Source: Oscillospiraceae bacterium
GTDB lineage: Bacteria; Bacillota; Clostridia; Oscillospirales; Oscillospiraceae
Length of the DNA: 42,548 nt
Direction: 5' to 3'
Assembly (NCBI GenBank): GCA_017440065.1
Contig: JAFSHY010000116.1
Span: 1-42,548, forward strand
The notes below the pieces were generated by a model, which worked only from the letters and a program-made list of their open reading frames with translations, did not search any database and was not told the origin of the DNA. The number at the start of each line of letters is the position of its first letter. Within the stretch, counting starts at the first letter, position 1. A program made the translations under genes and the position numbers. Shown in pieces: positions 1 to 9,000 of the stretch.

Positions 1-408
1 GCCGTCCTTGATGGTCATGGTCTCACTGCGGCCGAAGAACACGGAACGCAGGTGGCCGTCGGTGTTCATGGAGGTGAAGTTGCCGGGTTCGTCAACATAG
101 CGGCCGAACTGTGCATGGACGGGGCCGGGATGACGGTAGTCGCCTTCGTTGGTGTAGTCGGGGATCATCTTTCTCATGATGTCCAGCAGGTCGTGCTGCA
201 GGAACTCGAGGTCGAAGGTGTCGAAGTCATGAGAGCATTCCTGAACCATAACGGAGCAGGTGGTGTGGTGGGAAACGATGGCGACAGTGCCGTTCTTCAC
301 GCCGGACTCAGCAACGATGTTCATAACGTCGGTGGAGATGTCGTGGAAGGTGGGGACCCAGCCGCGGGACTGCAGTTCGATTTCCTTCTGGAAAACTTTG
401 AATTCCAT
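1..408 (-). CDS. YjbQ/UPF0047 family protein (3' end cut off by window edge)
   Basis: The first 136 codons are present and the reading frame runs off the left edge, so the C-terminus is missing. The start is the ATG at 408, seven bases after a GGAGGA ribosome site. The translation contains HHTTCSVMVQE near residue 45 and GHLRSVFFGRSETMTIKDG at the edge, which match the conserved blocks of the YjbQ family (HTSAG..INE and HL..SLLGPS in typical members). YjbQ proteins are small beta-rich proteins; some have thiamine-phosphate synthase activity as a side reaction, and their main role is unsettled. It lies 36 bp downstream of the triosephosphate isomerase-like gene on the same strand, so the two are probably cotranscribed. 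A role in the neighbouring sugar-phosphate pathway is inference. Confidence 0.85.
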   Translation of the reverse strand, partial: MEFKVFQKEIELQSRGWVPTFHDISTDVMNIVAESGVKNGTVAIVSHHTTCSVMVQECSHDFDTFDLEFLQHDLLDIMRKMIPDYTNEGDYRHPGPVHAQFGRYVDEPGNFTSMNTDGHLRSVFFGRSETMTIKDG

Positions 409-444
409 AATATAATTCCTCCAAAAATATTATTTTTTGTTTGC

Positions 445-1158
445 TTACTTATTATGCCGTGCATCCCATGCTTCACGGACAGCACGGATCATTTCGTCGA
501 CCATGGCATTTCTGGCTTCTCTGGTGGGCAGAGCAACGATGCCGCTGGAAGTACCGGTAGCTTCTGCACCGGCGTAGATGTTGCGGTAAACGTCGTCGTA
601 GCACTTGATGCCGGCGCCCTGCAGCACGAGGATGTCGGGGTTGACGTCCTTGACGGCGTGGATGGAGGCTTCAACGTACTCGATGTCGCTGGCCTTGCCG
701 GTGCCGATCAGCTCGGTGGGCTCGGCAACGATGATGTTGGGGTTCAGATGCGCAATGGCAGAAGCTTCCGCAATGGAGTCGGCACAGACGATGGTGGCAA
801 GACCGACTTCGTCAGCGCGCTGGATGCGGGCCTTCAGCTCGGCAATGGTGACCTGCTTTTCCACGTGGTTCAGCATAACGCCTTCTGCGCCGGCAGCCTT
901 CAGGGATTCGGGCAGAATGTCGGCAAGACCGCGGCCGGGAGTCAGAGCGTCCATATGGGGAGCGAAAACATGGATGCGCTTGGTGGCTTCCTTGACACGG
1001 CGGATGTCGACGATGGGAGTGGTGAAAATGATGTCCACATCGTACTTTTCGGCAGCGGCATCAATAGCAAGAGCCAGATCCAGAATGTCGTCACCGTAGA
1101 GGTAGGACTTGGGGCCGATTTCAAAGAAAGGTGCTTTGATCGTGCAGTTCGGATACAT
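445..1158 (-). CDS. Triosephosphate isomerase family protein, archaeal-type short form
   Basis: A 237-residue TIM-barrel protein, shorter than the ~250 residues of bacterial TpiA and closer in pattern to the ~225-residue archaeal enzymes. The catalytic histidine (H98 in LNHVEK) and glutamate (E146 in VAEPTELIGTG) are present, as is a lysine at K8. The N-K pair of the usual NFK/NWK motif is changed to T-I-K. The phosphate-binding end is seen in QGAGI (180-184) and TGTSSG (201-206). The ATG at 1158 is chosen because GGAGGGAAC precedes it; a longer frame to 1227 lacks a ribosome site and overlaps the promoter. The neighbours (SIS isomerase, DeoR regulator, YjbQ) suggest a specialised sugar- or polyol-phosphate pathway, as for the TIM-like isomerases of erythritol catabolism, rather than central glycolysis. 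The substrate is not shown by the sequence. Confidence 0.87.
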   Translation of the reverse strand: MYPNCTIKAPFFEIGPKSYLYGDDILDLALAIDAAAEKYDVDIIFTTPIVDIRRVKEATKRIHVFAPHMDALTPGRGLADILPESLKAAGAEGVMLNHVEKQVTIAELKARIQRADEVGLATIVCADSIAEASAIAHLNPNIIVAEPTELIGTGKASDIEYVEASIHAVKDVNPDILVLQGAGIKCYDDVYRNIYAGAEATGTSSGIVALPTREARNAMVDEMIRAVREAWDARHNK

Positions 1159-1198
1159 ATGGTTCCCTCCTGTTGACGGAATGGTTTTGTACTTTTTC

Positions 1199-1227
1199 AT
1201 TATAAAATGCAGAAAAAGAAAAGTCAA
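1199..1227 (-). promoter_or_regulatory. Promoter of the TIM-like/YjbQ operon
   Basis: On the minus strand, TTGACT (1227-1222) and TATAAT (1204-1199) are separated by 17 bp, close to sigma-70/sigma-A consensus. It sits 40 bp upstream of the ATG at 1158, back to back with the promoter at 1251-1279. Confidence 0.8.
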
Positions 1228-1250
1228 TGATATTATCGATGTAATTGCTA

Positions 1251-1279
1251 TTGATTTTCGAAAGGCAAAAATATATAAT
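1251..1279 (+). promoter_or_regulatory. Promoter of the SIS/DeoR operon
   Basis: TTGATT (1251-1256) and TATAAT (1274-1279) are spaced by 17 bp, 66 bp upstream of the ATG at 1346. The interval between the two divergent promoters holds an imperfect inverted repeat with outer arms TCAAT and ATTGA (about 1224-1253). It is a plausible but unproven operator for the DeoR-family protein encoded downstream. Confidence 0.75.
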
Positions 1280-1345
1280 GAATTTAAGGGGAAAAACCCG
1301 ACAAAACGGACGAAACGAAAATATTATTTTCTATTAGGAGGACGT

Positions 1346-1942
1346 ATGAAAAAAGAAGCTCTGGAAATGGCAAAGAAGGCCTATCAGATCGAAGCAGAAT
1401 GCATTCAGGAAATGCTGGAATATTTTGATGACGAAGCGTTCGGCAAGGCAGTGGAAGCTCTGGCAAAGGCTCCCCGCATCGGCGCTGCCGGCTGCGGCCA
1501 TTCCGGCATCATCTGCCAGCACTTCGCCCATCTGATGTGCTGCATCGAGCGCCCCGCCCGCTTTATCTCTCCCGCGGAAGCAGTTCACGGTGCCACCGGT
1601 TTCCTGCAGGAAGGCGACGTGATGCTGTTTGCCTCCCGCGGCGGCAAGACCAAGGAACTGCTGCCCATCGTGGATATCTGCAAGGCAAAGGGCGTTACCA
1701 TCATCACCGTCACCGAAAATATGGAATCTCCTCTGGCCAAGAGCGCCGATATCGTGCTGAAGCAGCATGTCAACCGTGAGACCGACAAGTACAATGCGCA
1801 GGGTACCACCAGCACCACCGCGCTCTGCATGATCTTCCATGCGCTGCAGACCGCTCTGATCGAAGAGACCGATTATAAGAATGAGCAGTTCGCGCTGATC
1901 CATCCGGGCGGAGCAGTCGGTGAGCGTCTGAACAAAAAGTAA
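1346..1942 (+). CDS. SIS-domain sugar-phosphate isomerase (KdsD/GutQ-like, no CBS domains)
   Basis: A 198-residue single SIS domain. Family marks are GCGHSG (49-54), SPAEAVHG (75-82), ASRGGKTKE (96-104), TTSTTA (154-159) and HPGGAVGERL (186-195). These align with D-arabinose-5-phosphate isomerases of the KdsD/GutQ family, which interconvert a ketose and an aldose phosphate. The two C-terminal CBS domains of KdsD are absent, as in single-domain API-like proteins of Firmicutes and Bacteroidetes. The start is the ATG at 1346, behind TAGGAGGACGT; frames reaching further upstream cross the promoter. It is followed after 22 bp by the DeoR regulator. Arabinose-5-phosphate isomerase activity is the family's known reaction; the true substrate here is not known, and KDO synthesis is unlikely in a Gram-positive. 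Confidence 0.87.
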   Translation: MKKEALEMAKKAYQIEAECIQEMLEYFDDEAFGKAVEALAKAPRIGAAGCGHSGIICQHFAHLMCCIERPARFISPAEAVHGATGFLQEGDVMLFASRGGKTKELLPIVDICKAKGVTIITVTENMESPLAKSADIVLKQHVNRETDKYNAQGTTSTTALCMIFHALQTALIEETDYKNEQFALIHPGGAVGERLNKK

Positions 1943-1964
1943 GGAGCTTTGGGAGGAACGCGCC

Positions 1965-2744
1965 ATGGCCAGCGGTAAACTGAAAATTGACGCGAGACGA
2001 CAAAAGATCCTGCAGATCCTGAGCAGAGACGGACAGGTGCGGGTGGCAGAGCTGAGCAAGCTGCTGGATGCCACGCCGGTCACCATCCGCAACGATCTGG
2101 ACGCGCTGGAAAAGGACGGCTTTCTGGAACGGATCCAGGGCGGCGCCGTGCAGTCTGTGGGCAATGCCTATCAAATGGATTTCCTGCAGCGCAGGCAGCA
2201 GAACGGCGCGGTTAAGAAGCGTCTGGCTGCGGCCGTGACGGAGATGATCCGTGACGGCGATACCATTCTGCTCAATTCCGGTACCACCACGTACTATGTC
2301 GCGGTGGAGCTGAAGAAGCGGAAAAACCTGAATATCGTCACCAATTCCATCAGCGCCGCCGCCGAACTGGGCGACCATCCCACCTTCCGCGTGATCCTGC
2401 TGGGCGGTGACATCAATGCCCAGTATTCCTTCACCCACGGGTCGGACGCGCAGGCGCAGCTGCGGAATTACCGCGCGGATTACTGTATCCTCTCCGTGGA
2501 CGGTATCAGCTCCGAGACGGGCGTTACCACTTACCATGCGGAGGAAGCGGTGATGGATCGGCTGATGATCGAACGGGCTGCCTGCACCATCGTAGCGGCG
2601 GAGAGCCGCAAGCTGGGCAGAGAGGGATTCTCCCATGTCTGCGAGGCTTCGGAGATCGACTGGCTGGTTACAGATGCCGCTCTGGAGCAAACAGCAGCGG
2701 AAGAACTGCAGAAAAAGAATATCCGCATCAGGATCACCAAATGA
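1965..2744 (+). CDS. DeoR-family transcriptional regulator
   Basis: A 259-residue protein with the typical DeoR layout: an N-terminal helix-turn-helix (about residues 9-60, containing RRQKILQIL and TPVTIRNDLDALEKDGFLERIQGGA) and a C-terminal sugar-phosphate sensor domain beginning near residue 95 (GDTILLNSGTTT). The family's effector-binding marks DGI and the K/R-rich sensor loop are seen near 170-215. Length fits the family (250-260). It starts with ATG at 1965, behind GGGAGGAACG. It probably represses its own operon and the divergent TIM/YjbQ operon, and is released by a phosphorylated sugar. Target and inducer are inference from context. Confidence 0.92.
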   Translation: MASGKLKIDARRQKILQILSRDGQVRVAELSKLLDATPVTIRNDLDALEKDGFLERIQGGAVQSVGNAYQMDFLQRRQQNGAVKKRLAAAVTEMIRDGDTILLNSGTTTYYVAVELKKRKNLNIVTNSISAAAELGDHPTFRVILLGGDINAQYSFTHGSDAQAQLRNYRADYCILSVDGISSETGVTTYHAEEAVMDRLMIERAACTIVAAESRKLGREGFSHVCEASEIDWLVTDAALEQTAAEELQKKNIRIRITK

Positions 2745-2782
2745 CGCAAATAGCCTGCTGCATATGCAGCAGGCTATTTGCG
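2745..2782. terminator. 38-bp perfect palindrome between convergent genes (bidirectional terminator)
   Basis: A completely self-complementary 38-bp sequence fills the gap between the DeoR stop codon (2742-2744) and the end of the convergent amidohydrolase gene (2785). Each strand can fold into a long hairpin. There is no clear U tract on either side, so the terminator call rests on position and symmetry. Confidence 0.65.
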
Positions 2783-2784
2783 AT

Positions 2785-4119
2785 TCAGATCCCGGCTCTG
2801 CGGTAGATCTCCTTCATGCGCTGTGTGCCGTCGGCACGCAGCTTTTCTTCGTCCATGGTCAGGATCCGGCGGTCACGCATGACCAGCTTGCCGTCAATGA
2901 TGGAATCCGTCACGTCCGAGGCACGGACGCCCTCCACAAGCACGTTAACGAGGCTGGCGGTGGGCAGGATGTGAGGCTGCTCTACGTCCAGCAGGATCAG
3001 ATCCGCAAGGTAACCTTCCCGTACCTTGCCCGCTTCCCGTTCCAATCCTGCGCAATGAGCGCCGCCGCAGACCAGCATATCCAGCAGGGTGCGGATGGGC
3101 AGGATCACAGGGTCAAAGATCGGAAGTCCCTGCACTGCCTGAATGGAGAAGCGCAGCAGACGCAGCTCCTCAAAGAGATCCATATTGCAGCCGGAACCGC
3201 CGTCGCTGCCGATGCCGATCTTCAGCCCTGCATGGAGCAGGCGGGGTGTTTTGGGAATGCCGTGGTTGCCGAGATTTGCCCGTGGACAATGGCAGATCCT
3301 CACGTGCTTTTCTGCCAGCAGGTCGATCTCCTGCTCGGAGAGGGAAACGCAGTGGGCTGCCACCAGCCGGTCATTGACGAGGGAAAACCGATCCAGCACC
3401 TCCGCGGGGCGGAGCTGATAGTGCTGCAGGCAGTAGCTGACCTCGTCGCGGTGTTCTGCCAGATGGGCATGAACAAAAGTGTTGTGGGCACGGGAACGAT
3501 CGGCGATCATCTCCAGCAGCGCGGGACTGCAGCTCATCACCTGCCGCATGGCGTAGAAGACGCCGATGCGGCCGTCGCCCATGCCGTTGCAGTCGCGGTA
3601 GAAGGCCTCTGTGCGGTCGATGCATTCCTGCGCGGTCTCTTTCCAGTGGGGCGGGATAAAGCCGCCCTGATCCATGGTGGAGCGGGCCAGCCTTGCGCGG
3701 ATGCCCGATTCCAGCGCGGCCTGCGCCACCGCGTGCATATGGCTGCTGCCGGATTCCACGGTGGTGGTGATGCCGGACTTAATCTGCTGCAGCATGGAGA
3801 GCTGACCGGAAAGATGGCAATCCTCCTCATTGAGTCCGCTCTCAAAGGGAACGAGGATCCTGGTCCATACCATGGGATATTCATCCGCCAGCTTGCCGCG
3901 CAGCATATACTGGCAGGCATGGGTGTGGCCGTCCACAAGGCCGGGCATCAGCAGCTTGCCTTCGCCCCGAAGCGTCTGCGGCGCGGTGTAGGGGCATTCC
4001 GCGTCGGCGCCGAGGGCTTCGATGCGGTTGCCGCGGATGGCCGCGTAGCGGTTCTCTTCGATGGTGTATTCCGGTGTCAGGATCCGGACATTGCGGATCA
4101 GAAGATCACATTGCTTCAT
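2785..4119 (-). CDS. Amidohydrolase-superfamily deaminase (SsnA/TRZ-like)
   Basis: A 444-residue metal-dependent hydrolase. A short beta domain precedes PGLVDGHTHACQ (residues 59-70, metal ligands H65 and H67); further metal-site blocks are HAHLAEHRDE, AAHCVSL and IGSDGGSGCNMDLFEE. These are typical of the branch holding S-adenosylhomocysteine/methylthioadenosine deaminases, chlorohydrolases, guanine deaminases and SsnA. Its position, divergent from a purine permease, favours a purine or purine-nucleoside substrate, but the exact one cannot be read from sequence. The ATG at 4119 is chosen because AAGGAG lies 11 bp before it; a start at 4143 would place the ribosome site inside the gene. Confidence 0.85.
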   Translation of the reverse strand: MKQCDLLIRNVRILTPEYTIEENRYAAIRGNRIEALGADAECPYTAPQTLRGEGKLLMPGLVDGHTHACQYMLRGKLADEYPMVWTRILVPFESGLNEEDCHLSGQLSMLQQIKSGITTTVESGSSHMHAVAQAALESGIRARLARSTMDQGGFIPPHWKETAQECIDRTEAFYRDCNGMGDGRIGVFYAMRQVMSCSPALLEMIADRSRAHNTFVHAHLAEHRDEVSYCLQHYQLRPAEVLDRFSLVNDRLVAAHCVSLSEQEIDLLAEKHVRICHCPRANLGNHGIPKTPRLLHAGLKIGIGSDGGSGCNMDLFEELRLLRFSIQAVQGLPIFDPVILPIRTLLDMLVCGGAHCAGLEREAGKVREGYLADLILLDVEQPHILPTASLVNVLVEGVRASDVTDSIIDGKLVMRDRRILTMDEEKLRADGTQRMKEIYRRAGI

Positions 4120-4177
4120 GCTGTATGCACGCTCCTTTGGCATCGCAGACCACAGCTGCCGCCCTTTTTCTGCAATC

Positions 4178-4207
4178 AGTATACTTCATTGTTTCGGAAT
4201 TTGTCAA
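4178..4207 (-). promoter_or_regulatory. Promoter of the amidohydrolase gene
   Basis: On the minus strand a perfect TTGACA (4207-4202) and TATACT (4183-4178) are separated by 18 bp, 58 bp upstream of the ATG at 4119. Confidence 0.75.
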
Positions 4208-4284
4208 TTGATGATTAAAATGAAGAAATCTGCTCCCAAATTCCTGATATCTGATCTTTTGCGGCATTTTTCGCCGGTATCTAC

Positions 4285-4313
4285 TTGTATTTGGGAAAGG
4301 TTTCATTTACAAT
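4285..4313 (+). promoter_or_regulatory. Promoter of the purine permease gene
   Basis: TTGTAT (4285-4290) and TACAAT (4308-4313) are spaced by 17 bp, 54 bp upstream of the ATG at 4368. The leader left after it (about 50 nt) is too short for a purine riboswitch. Confidence 0.65.
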
Positions 4314-4367
4314 AGGATCAAGGTTTGTTTCTGCAGACCAATATAATGACAGGAGAGAGATACGGTT

Positions 4368-5780
4368 ATGGACAAGTTCTTCAAGATTTCCGAACGCGGT
4401 TCCAATGTTAGAACAGAAATCATCGCTGGCTTAACCACCTTCTTCGCGATGGCGTATATCGTCATCACCAACCCCAATCAGATCACCAGTTTCTCCACAG
4501 ATGGCGCTCTGGGTCAGATTTGGAATGCCGTCTATGTGGCTTCCATTCTGGTTGCCGTCATCGGAACGCTTCTGATGGCGCTCTACGCAAAGATGCCCTT
4601 TGCGCAGGCCTGCGGCATGGGCCTCAATTCCTTCTTCTTCGTAAGCTTCATTCTCCCTGCGCTGGTCTCCGGCGGCGATCTGATTGCCGGCTATCAGTCC
4701 GGTCTGGTCATCATTCTGGTGTCCGGCATTGTGTTCCTGATTTTCTCCATCACCGGTCTGCGCTCCAAGGTGGCAAAGGCTCTGCCTGACTGCCTGAAGA
4801 AAGCAATTCCTGCCGGTATCGGTCTGTTTATTGCCTTCATCGGCTTCCAGAATGTCGGCATTATTCAGGCAAACCAGTACACGCTGGTCCAGTTCAATGA
4901 TTTCCACGGCGCCATTGCCAACGGTGAGTTTGTCTCTGCTTCGCTGCCTGCTCTGCTGGCGCTGATCGGTCTCATCGTGATCGCAATTCTGGAGAAGGCA
5001 AAGGTCAAGGGTGCGGTTCTGATCAGCATCGTTGGCATTACCGTTGTTTACTATATTGCTACCGGCACCGTTCCTTCCTTCGATATGAGCCAGGTCGGTC
5101 AGGCCTTTAAGGATTTTGGCACCATTGGTATCACCGGCGTGTTCCAGGCTTCCGCATGGAAGGATGCCTTCACCGGTCCTGTCATCGGCGGTGTGTTCTC
5201 TGCCATTATGCTGGTCATCACCTTCTGCCTGGTCGATATGTTCGATACCATCGGCACGCTGTACGGCGCTGCCTCTCAGGCCAACCTGCTGGATGAAAAC
5301 GGCGACCCCGTCGATGTGGACAAGTGCATGACCTGCGATTCCGTGGCTACCGTGGCCGGCGCCGTTCTGGGCACCTCCACCTGCACCACCTTTGTGGAAT
5401 CCGCTGCCGGTGTTGGCGCCGGTGGCCGTACCGGTCTTGCCAGCATTGTTACCTCCGCCTGCTTCCTGCTCTGCCTGTTCCTCACTCCTCTGGCAAAACT
5501 GGTTCCCTCCTGCGCCACTGCTCCCGCTCTCATCTATGTGGGCGTTCTGATGCTTAAGGGCTTCGCCAAGGTCGATATGAACGACGTTCGTTCTGCCGTT
5601 CCCGCATTCCTCGCTCTGATCATGATGCCCCTGACCTATTCCATCTCCAACGGCATCGGCATCGGCTGCATTGCTTATACGCTGATCACCCTCTGCACCG
5701 GCAAGTATAAGAAGAACGACATCGCTGTTACTGTGATCGCCGTTCTCTTCATCCTGCGCTTCTGCATGATCACCATGTAA
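4368..5780 (+). CDS. NCS2/AzgA-type purine (hypoxanthine/guanine/adenine) permease
   Basis: A 470-residue multi-spanning membrane protein that begins with the family's GSNVRTEIIAGLTTFFAMAY (residues 11-30), followed by IVITNP. Other AzgA/PbuG/PbuO marks are MGLNSFF (84-90), DMFDTIGTLYGAA (near 290) and GTSTCTTFVESAAGVGAGGRTGL (split around residues 335-357). Members are proton-coupled importers of purine bases in the cytoplasmic membrane. Length is usual (430-500). The ribosome site AGGAGAGA precedes the ATG at 4368. The divergent deaminase suggests uptake plus deamination of purines. It ends just before a strong intrinsic terminator. Confidence 0.93.
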   Translation: MDKFFKISERGSNVRTEIIAGLTTFFAMAYIVITNPNQITSFSTDGALGQIWNAVYVASILVAVIGTLLMALYAKMPFAQACGMGLNSFFFVSFILPALVSGGDLIAGYQSGLVIILVSGIVFLIFSITGLRSKVAKALPDCLKKAIPAGIGLFIAFIGFQNVGIIQANQYTLVQFNDFHGAIANGEFVSASLPALLALIGLIVIAILEKAKVKGAVLISIVGITVVYYIATGTVPSFDMSQVGQAFKDFGTIGITGVFQASAWKDAFTGPVIGGVFSAIMLVITFCLVDMFDTIGTLYGAASQANLLDENGDPVDVDKCMTCDSVATVAGAVLGTSTCTTFVESAAGVGAGGRTGLASIVTSACFLLCLFLTPLAKLVPSCATAPALIYVGVLMLKGFAKVDMNDVRSAVPAFLALIMMPLTYSISNGIGIGCIAYTLITLCTGKYKKNDIAVTVIAVLFILRFCMITM

Positions 5781-5792
5781 TCGTTCCGATCG

Positions 5793-5823
5793 AAAGAACC
5801 CTCCCCGGAGGGTTCTTTTTTAT
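5793..5823 (+). terminator. Intrinsic terminator of the purine permease gene
   Basis: A 12-bp stem (5793-5804 with 5807-5818), a two-base loop, then TTTTTTATTT. It starts 12 bp after the permease stop codon. Confidence 0.9.
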
Positions 5824-5937
5824 TTGCGGGGGCGGACGCGGAGGTACCGCGGCAACGGTTTCAAAGGCGGAAAAGTGCCGCAGCGTATGCACGGATCACA
5901 TCGGCGGTGATCCTGCAGCGCCACCGGAATAAAAGAT

Positions 5938-5975
5938 GCCCTCCGGTCGGTACAGACCGGAGGGCTTGTTTTATT
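5938..5975 (-). terminator. Terminator of the thioester/vWA surface protein gene
   Basis: A perfect 11-bp stem (5938-5948 with 5955-5965) and a 6-base loop, with T-rich sequence on both sides (CTTTTATT on the minus strand, TTGTTTTATTT on the plus strand). It lies 36 bp beyond the stop codon of the minus-strand gene ending at 6001. Confidence 0.8.
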
Positions 5976-6000
5976 TGCTTGCCGGGATCACTTCAGCCGG

Positions 6001-9000
6001 TCAGGCCTTGCGGGCGAAGGCGTAGGTGGAGGATTTGCCGTTCTTGGCGGTCAGAGCATGGTCGCCTTCACCGAAAACGATCGCATCGGCATCCTTGTAA
6101 GAGTTGTAGTTGCCCTTCAGGCAGGCGATGACGGCCTGCTGGGTGGCTTCGTCTACTTCTTCCGAGAACCAGAGCATACCGGAGTTGGATTCTCTGATGT
6201 ACACGGCGGTGATCTTGCCGGAAACAGAGGCGATCTCAACGGAGGTCTGCTTTTTGATGTCGGTCGTTTCAAGGAACTCAACGGCGCCGGTAGCCTTGTC
6301 GATCAGCACGACGCAGACACCGGAAGCCTTACCGGATTCGAGGTTCAACTCAAAAGGCTTCTCCTCAACGGCGGGTTCTTCGACCACGGACTCTTCGACC
6401 TCGGGTTCAACCACGGGCTCTTCGACCTCGGGTTCAACCACGGGCTCTTCGACCTCGGGTTCAACCACGAGTTCTTCGACCACGGGTTCGACCACGGGTT
6501 CTTCGACCTCGGGCTCGACCACGGGCTCTTCAACAACGGGCTCTTCGACCACAGGTTCTTCAGCCTCGGGAGCCTCTGCGGCGGGAACATCGGTCTCGGG
6601 GATGACGGCTGCGGCACCGTCTGCGCTGAAGGTGTAGGTGGCGAACTTGTTGTTCTTATACTCCAGCTCATGATCGCCGGTACCGAAAACAAAGGCATTG
6701 TGACCCTTATAGGAGGGGTTGTTGGCCTTCAGGCAATCGATGACGGCCTGCTGGGTGGCTTCGTCCACTTCCTCGGCGGTCCAGAACAGACCGGAGGTGG
6801 ACTGCTTGATGAACACAGCGGAGATCTTGCCTTCTTCGGAGGGGATCTCGAAGGAGGTTTCGTTCTCGATGTCGATCTTATAGAGGAATTCGACGGCGCC
6901 GGTAGCGGGATCGATCAGCATGAAGCTGATGTTGGAAGCCTGACCGGGCTGGAAGCTGACAACGGGAGGAACATCGGGAGTTTCTTCCACGGGGTAATCA
7001 ACTTCGGGAACGGGGAAGTCCTTGGGATTGCCGCCCTCGGGATACAGTGTTGCGGAATTGTTGGTGTTGACGATGTATTCACCGGCTACAGTCTGCTTTT
7101 CGGTCAGCTGCAGCTTGTAGGTCAGCTTGAGTTCCTGACCCTTCATGATATCCACGCAGAAGGTCCAGACGAACTTTTCGGTGGTCTCACCGTCGCCGTA
7201 GTAGTAATCCAGCAGGAAAGCGGGTTCGGCAGCGCCGGGAGCGGTGAAGGAGAAGGAACCGGTGGCGCCTTCCTTGGTGGTGACCTTGGCAGCGGTGTAA
7301 GCTTCGCCGTCGAGAGTCAGAATCAGGTTGGCAGCGTCTTCGATGAACTCAAAGTTGCCGTTGTCGTTCTTGCCGATGAAGTCTTCCACATAGGAGCCGG
7401 CGGGGATGACGACCATGACATCCTTGATGATGGGCTCGAAGAAGTTTTCATCCAGAACAGTGGTGGCGGAAACAAAGTTGCCTGCCTCGTCACGGGTGTA
7501 ATCCCAAACGGTGGGGGCTTCCGCCTGACCGCCCAGTCTGGCCAGATAGTTCATGAAGCTGTGGCCCAGCTGGATGGTGGAGGTACCGGTGTAGCCAGCG
7601 CCCTGCGTGATGTACTCGGAGCCGTTCTGATAATTGGGGCTTTCGCTGCAGATTGCATAGCAGTGGTAGCCTGCGTTGACCATGTAAGCGTAAACTCTGG
7701 CGGCTTCATACTGGGCGCGCTCGTAGTTCAGGGCGTTCTGGGGGTTGGCACCGGAGCCGATGGCTGCGGGGGTCTTGGTCAGGAAGTTCTCCGCGGTGGG
7801 AACGGGGTTCACGATACCGTTGCCGAAGCGGCTGCCTTCAAGACCCAGTGCTCTCAGATCCTTGCCGTTGTTGGCATACCAGGTTGCATAGGCATTGACA
7901 TCGTTTTTGTCAAACAGAGGAGAGTACACATAGGCGTTCTGGTCTGCCTGTACCCACTTGCAGACATCTGCCCAGTAAGCATCCCAGCTGTTGTTGTAAC
8001 GGGCGGGGATCATGTACAGGGAGGTGTGGCCGCCACGCTGGGACTGCCACAGATAATGACCCCAGTAGTAGGTATCGTTTACCTTGTTGACGATGGTGGA
8101 CTGATCACCGTAGGCATCGTCGAACCAGTAGGTACGGCCGGTGGCCATCACGAAGACATACTTGTTTTCGAAATCTACGGCGGTGTCATTATCCAGCATT
8201 CTCTTGGCTTCCACCAGCTGGCTGTGCAGGTTGGTGGTGCCGACGGGCAGGGAATTGATGTAAGCGAACTTCTCTTCGATCAGCGCTGCGTAGGTGGCAG
8301 GATCAAGCTCGGTCAGCTCCATGATGACTTCCTGGCCGCGTTCCAGCGCGATCAGGCCGAGCTTGACGGAGGTCTTGCCGGCTTCCATCAGAGGCTTAAA
8401 GAGGTTGATGGCGGAATCCACAGTCTCGCGGTTTGCCTGCATGCTGCCGCCCAGGATCAGAACGACATCAATGCTTTCGTCAGCCGCGGTGGAGATGCTC
8501 AGGGTAACATCGGTCTGATCGTTTTCGTCCAGTTCCTCAGCGGTCTTGTCGATGGTGGTTTCCTTGTCGACAGGATTGGGGCTGGTGCCGGGGATCTCGG
8601 GTACGGTGGGAACGGGTTTCTCGGCTTCCACATCGGGAACCTCGATCTCGTTCGTCTGCCGATCGCCGTTTTTGTCGGTATAGGTCAGGTCGGTGTTGCC
8701 GTTGGCAGGCAGCTCCACTTCGTAAACGAAGCCGTTTTCAGCGGTATCGACTGTGACTTCGTACTTGAGAGAGTAGGTATCGGCACGGAGCATGGCGCCG
8801 TCCTTGACGTACCAGGTTAGCTTGTAGATGTCGCCGGAGGTGTTGCCGGTCACATCGTCGCCGCCTGCTGCGTAATCGGCAGCTTCGACCTTCTCGACCG
8901 TAACGGGAACTTCCTGTGCGGTGGGACGGTCTTCGACGTTTTCAATCTTCCAGCCGTCCTGTGCGGACCAGATGACCTCACCGGTGGTGTTGTCAACGAT

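Noticed and set aside
1251-1279. Translation start of the SIS protein upstream of 1346
   Set aside because: The longer frame from 1109 crosses both divergent promoters and has no ribosome site; ATG 1346 has GGAGG.
4314-4367. Purine riboswitch upstream of the purine permease
   Set aside because: Only ~50 nt separate the promoter from the start, and no aptamer core is seen.
6001-6360. LPXTG-type sortase signal at the end of the surface protein
   Set aside because: No LPXTG-like pentapeptide followed by a hydrophobic segment and basic tail; the protein ends in a folded-looking domain.
6058-8820. A 920-codon open frame on plus, opposite the surface protein gene, and similar long frames at 9355-11265, 2635-4218, 14879-16699 and 17709-19448
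   Set aside because: They are antisense to strongly supported genes, have repetitive or biased composition (Gly/Val/Asp or His/Gln rich), and lack domain motifs. They arise from GC-rich codon usage.
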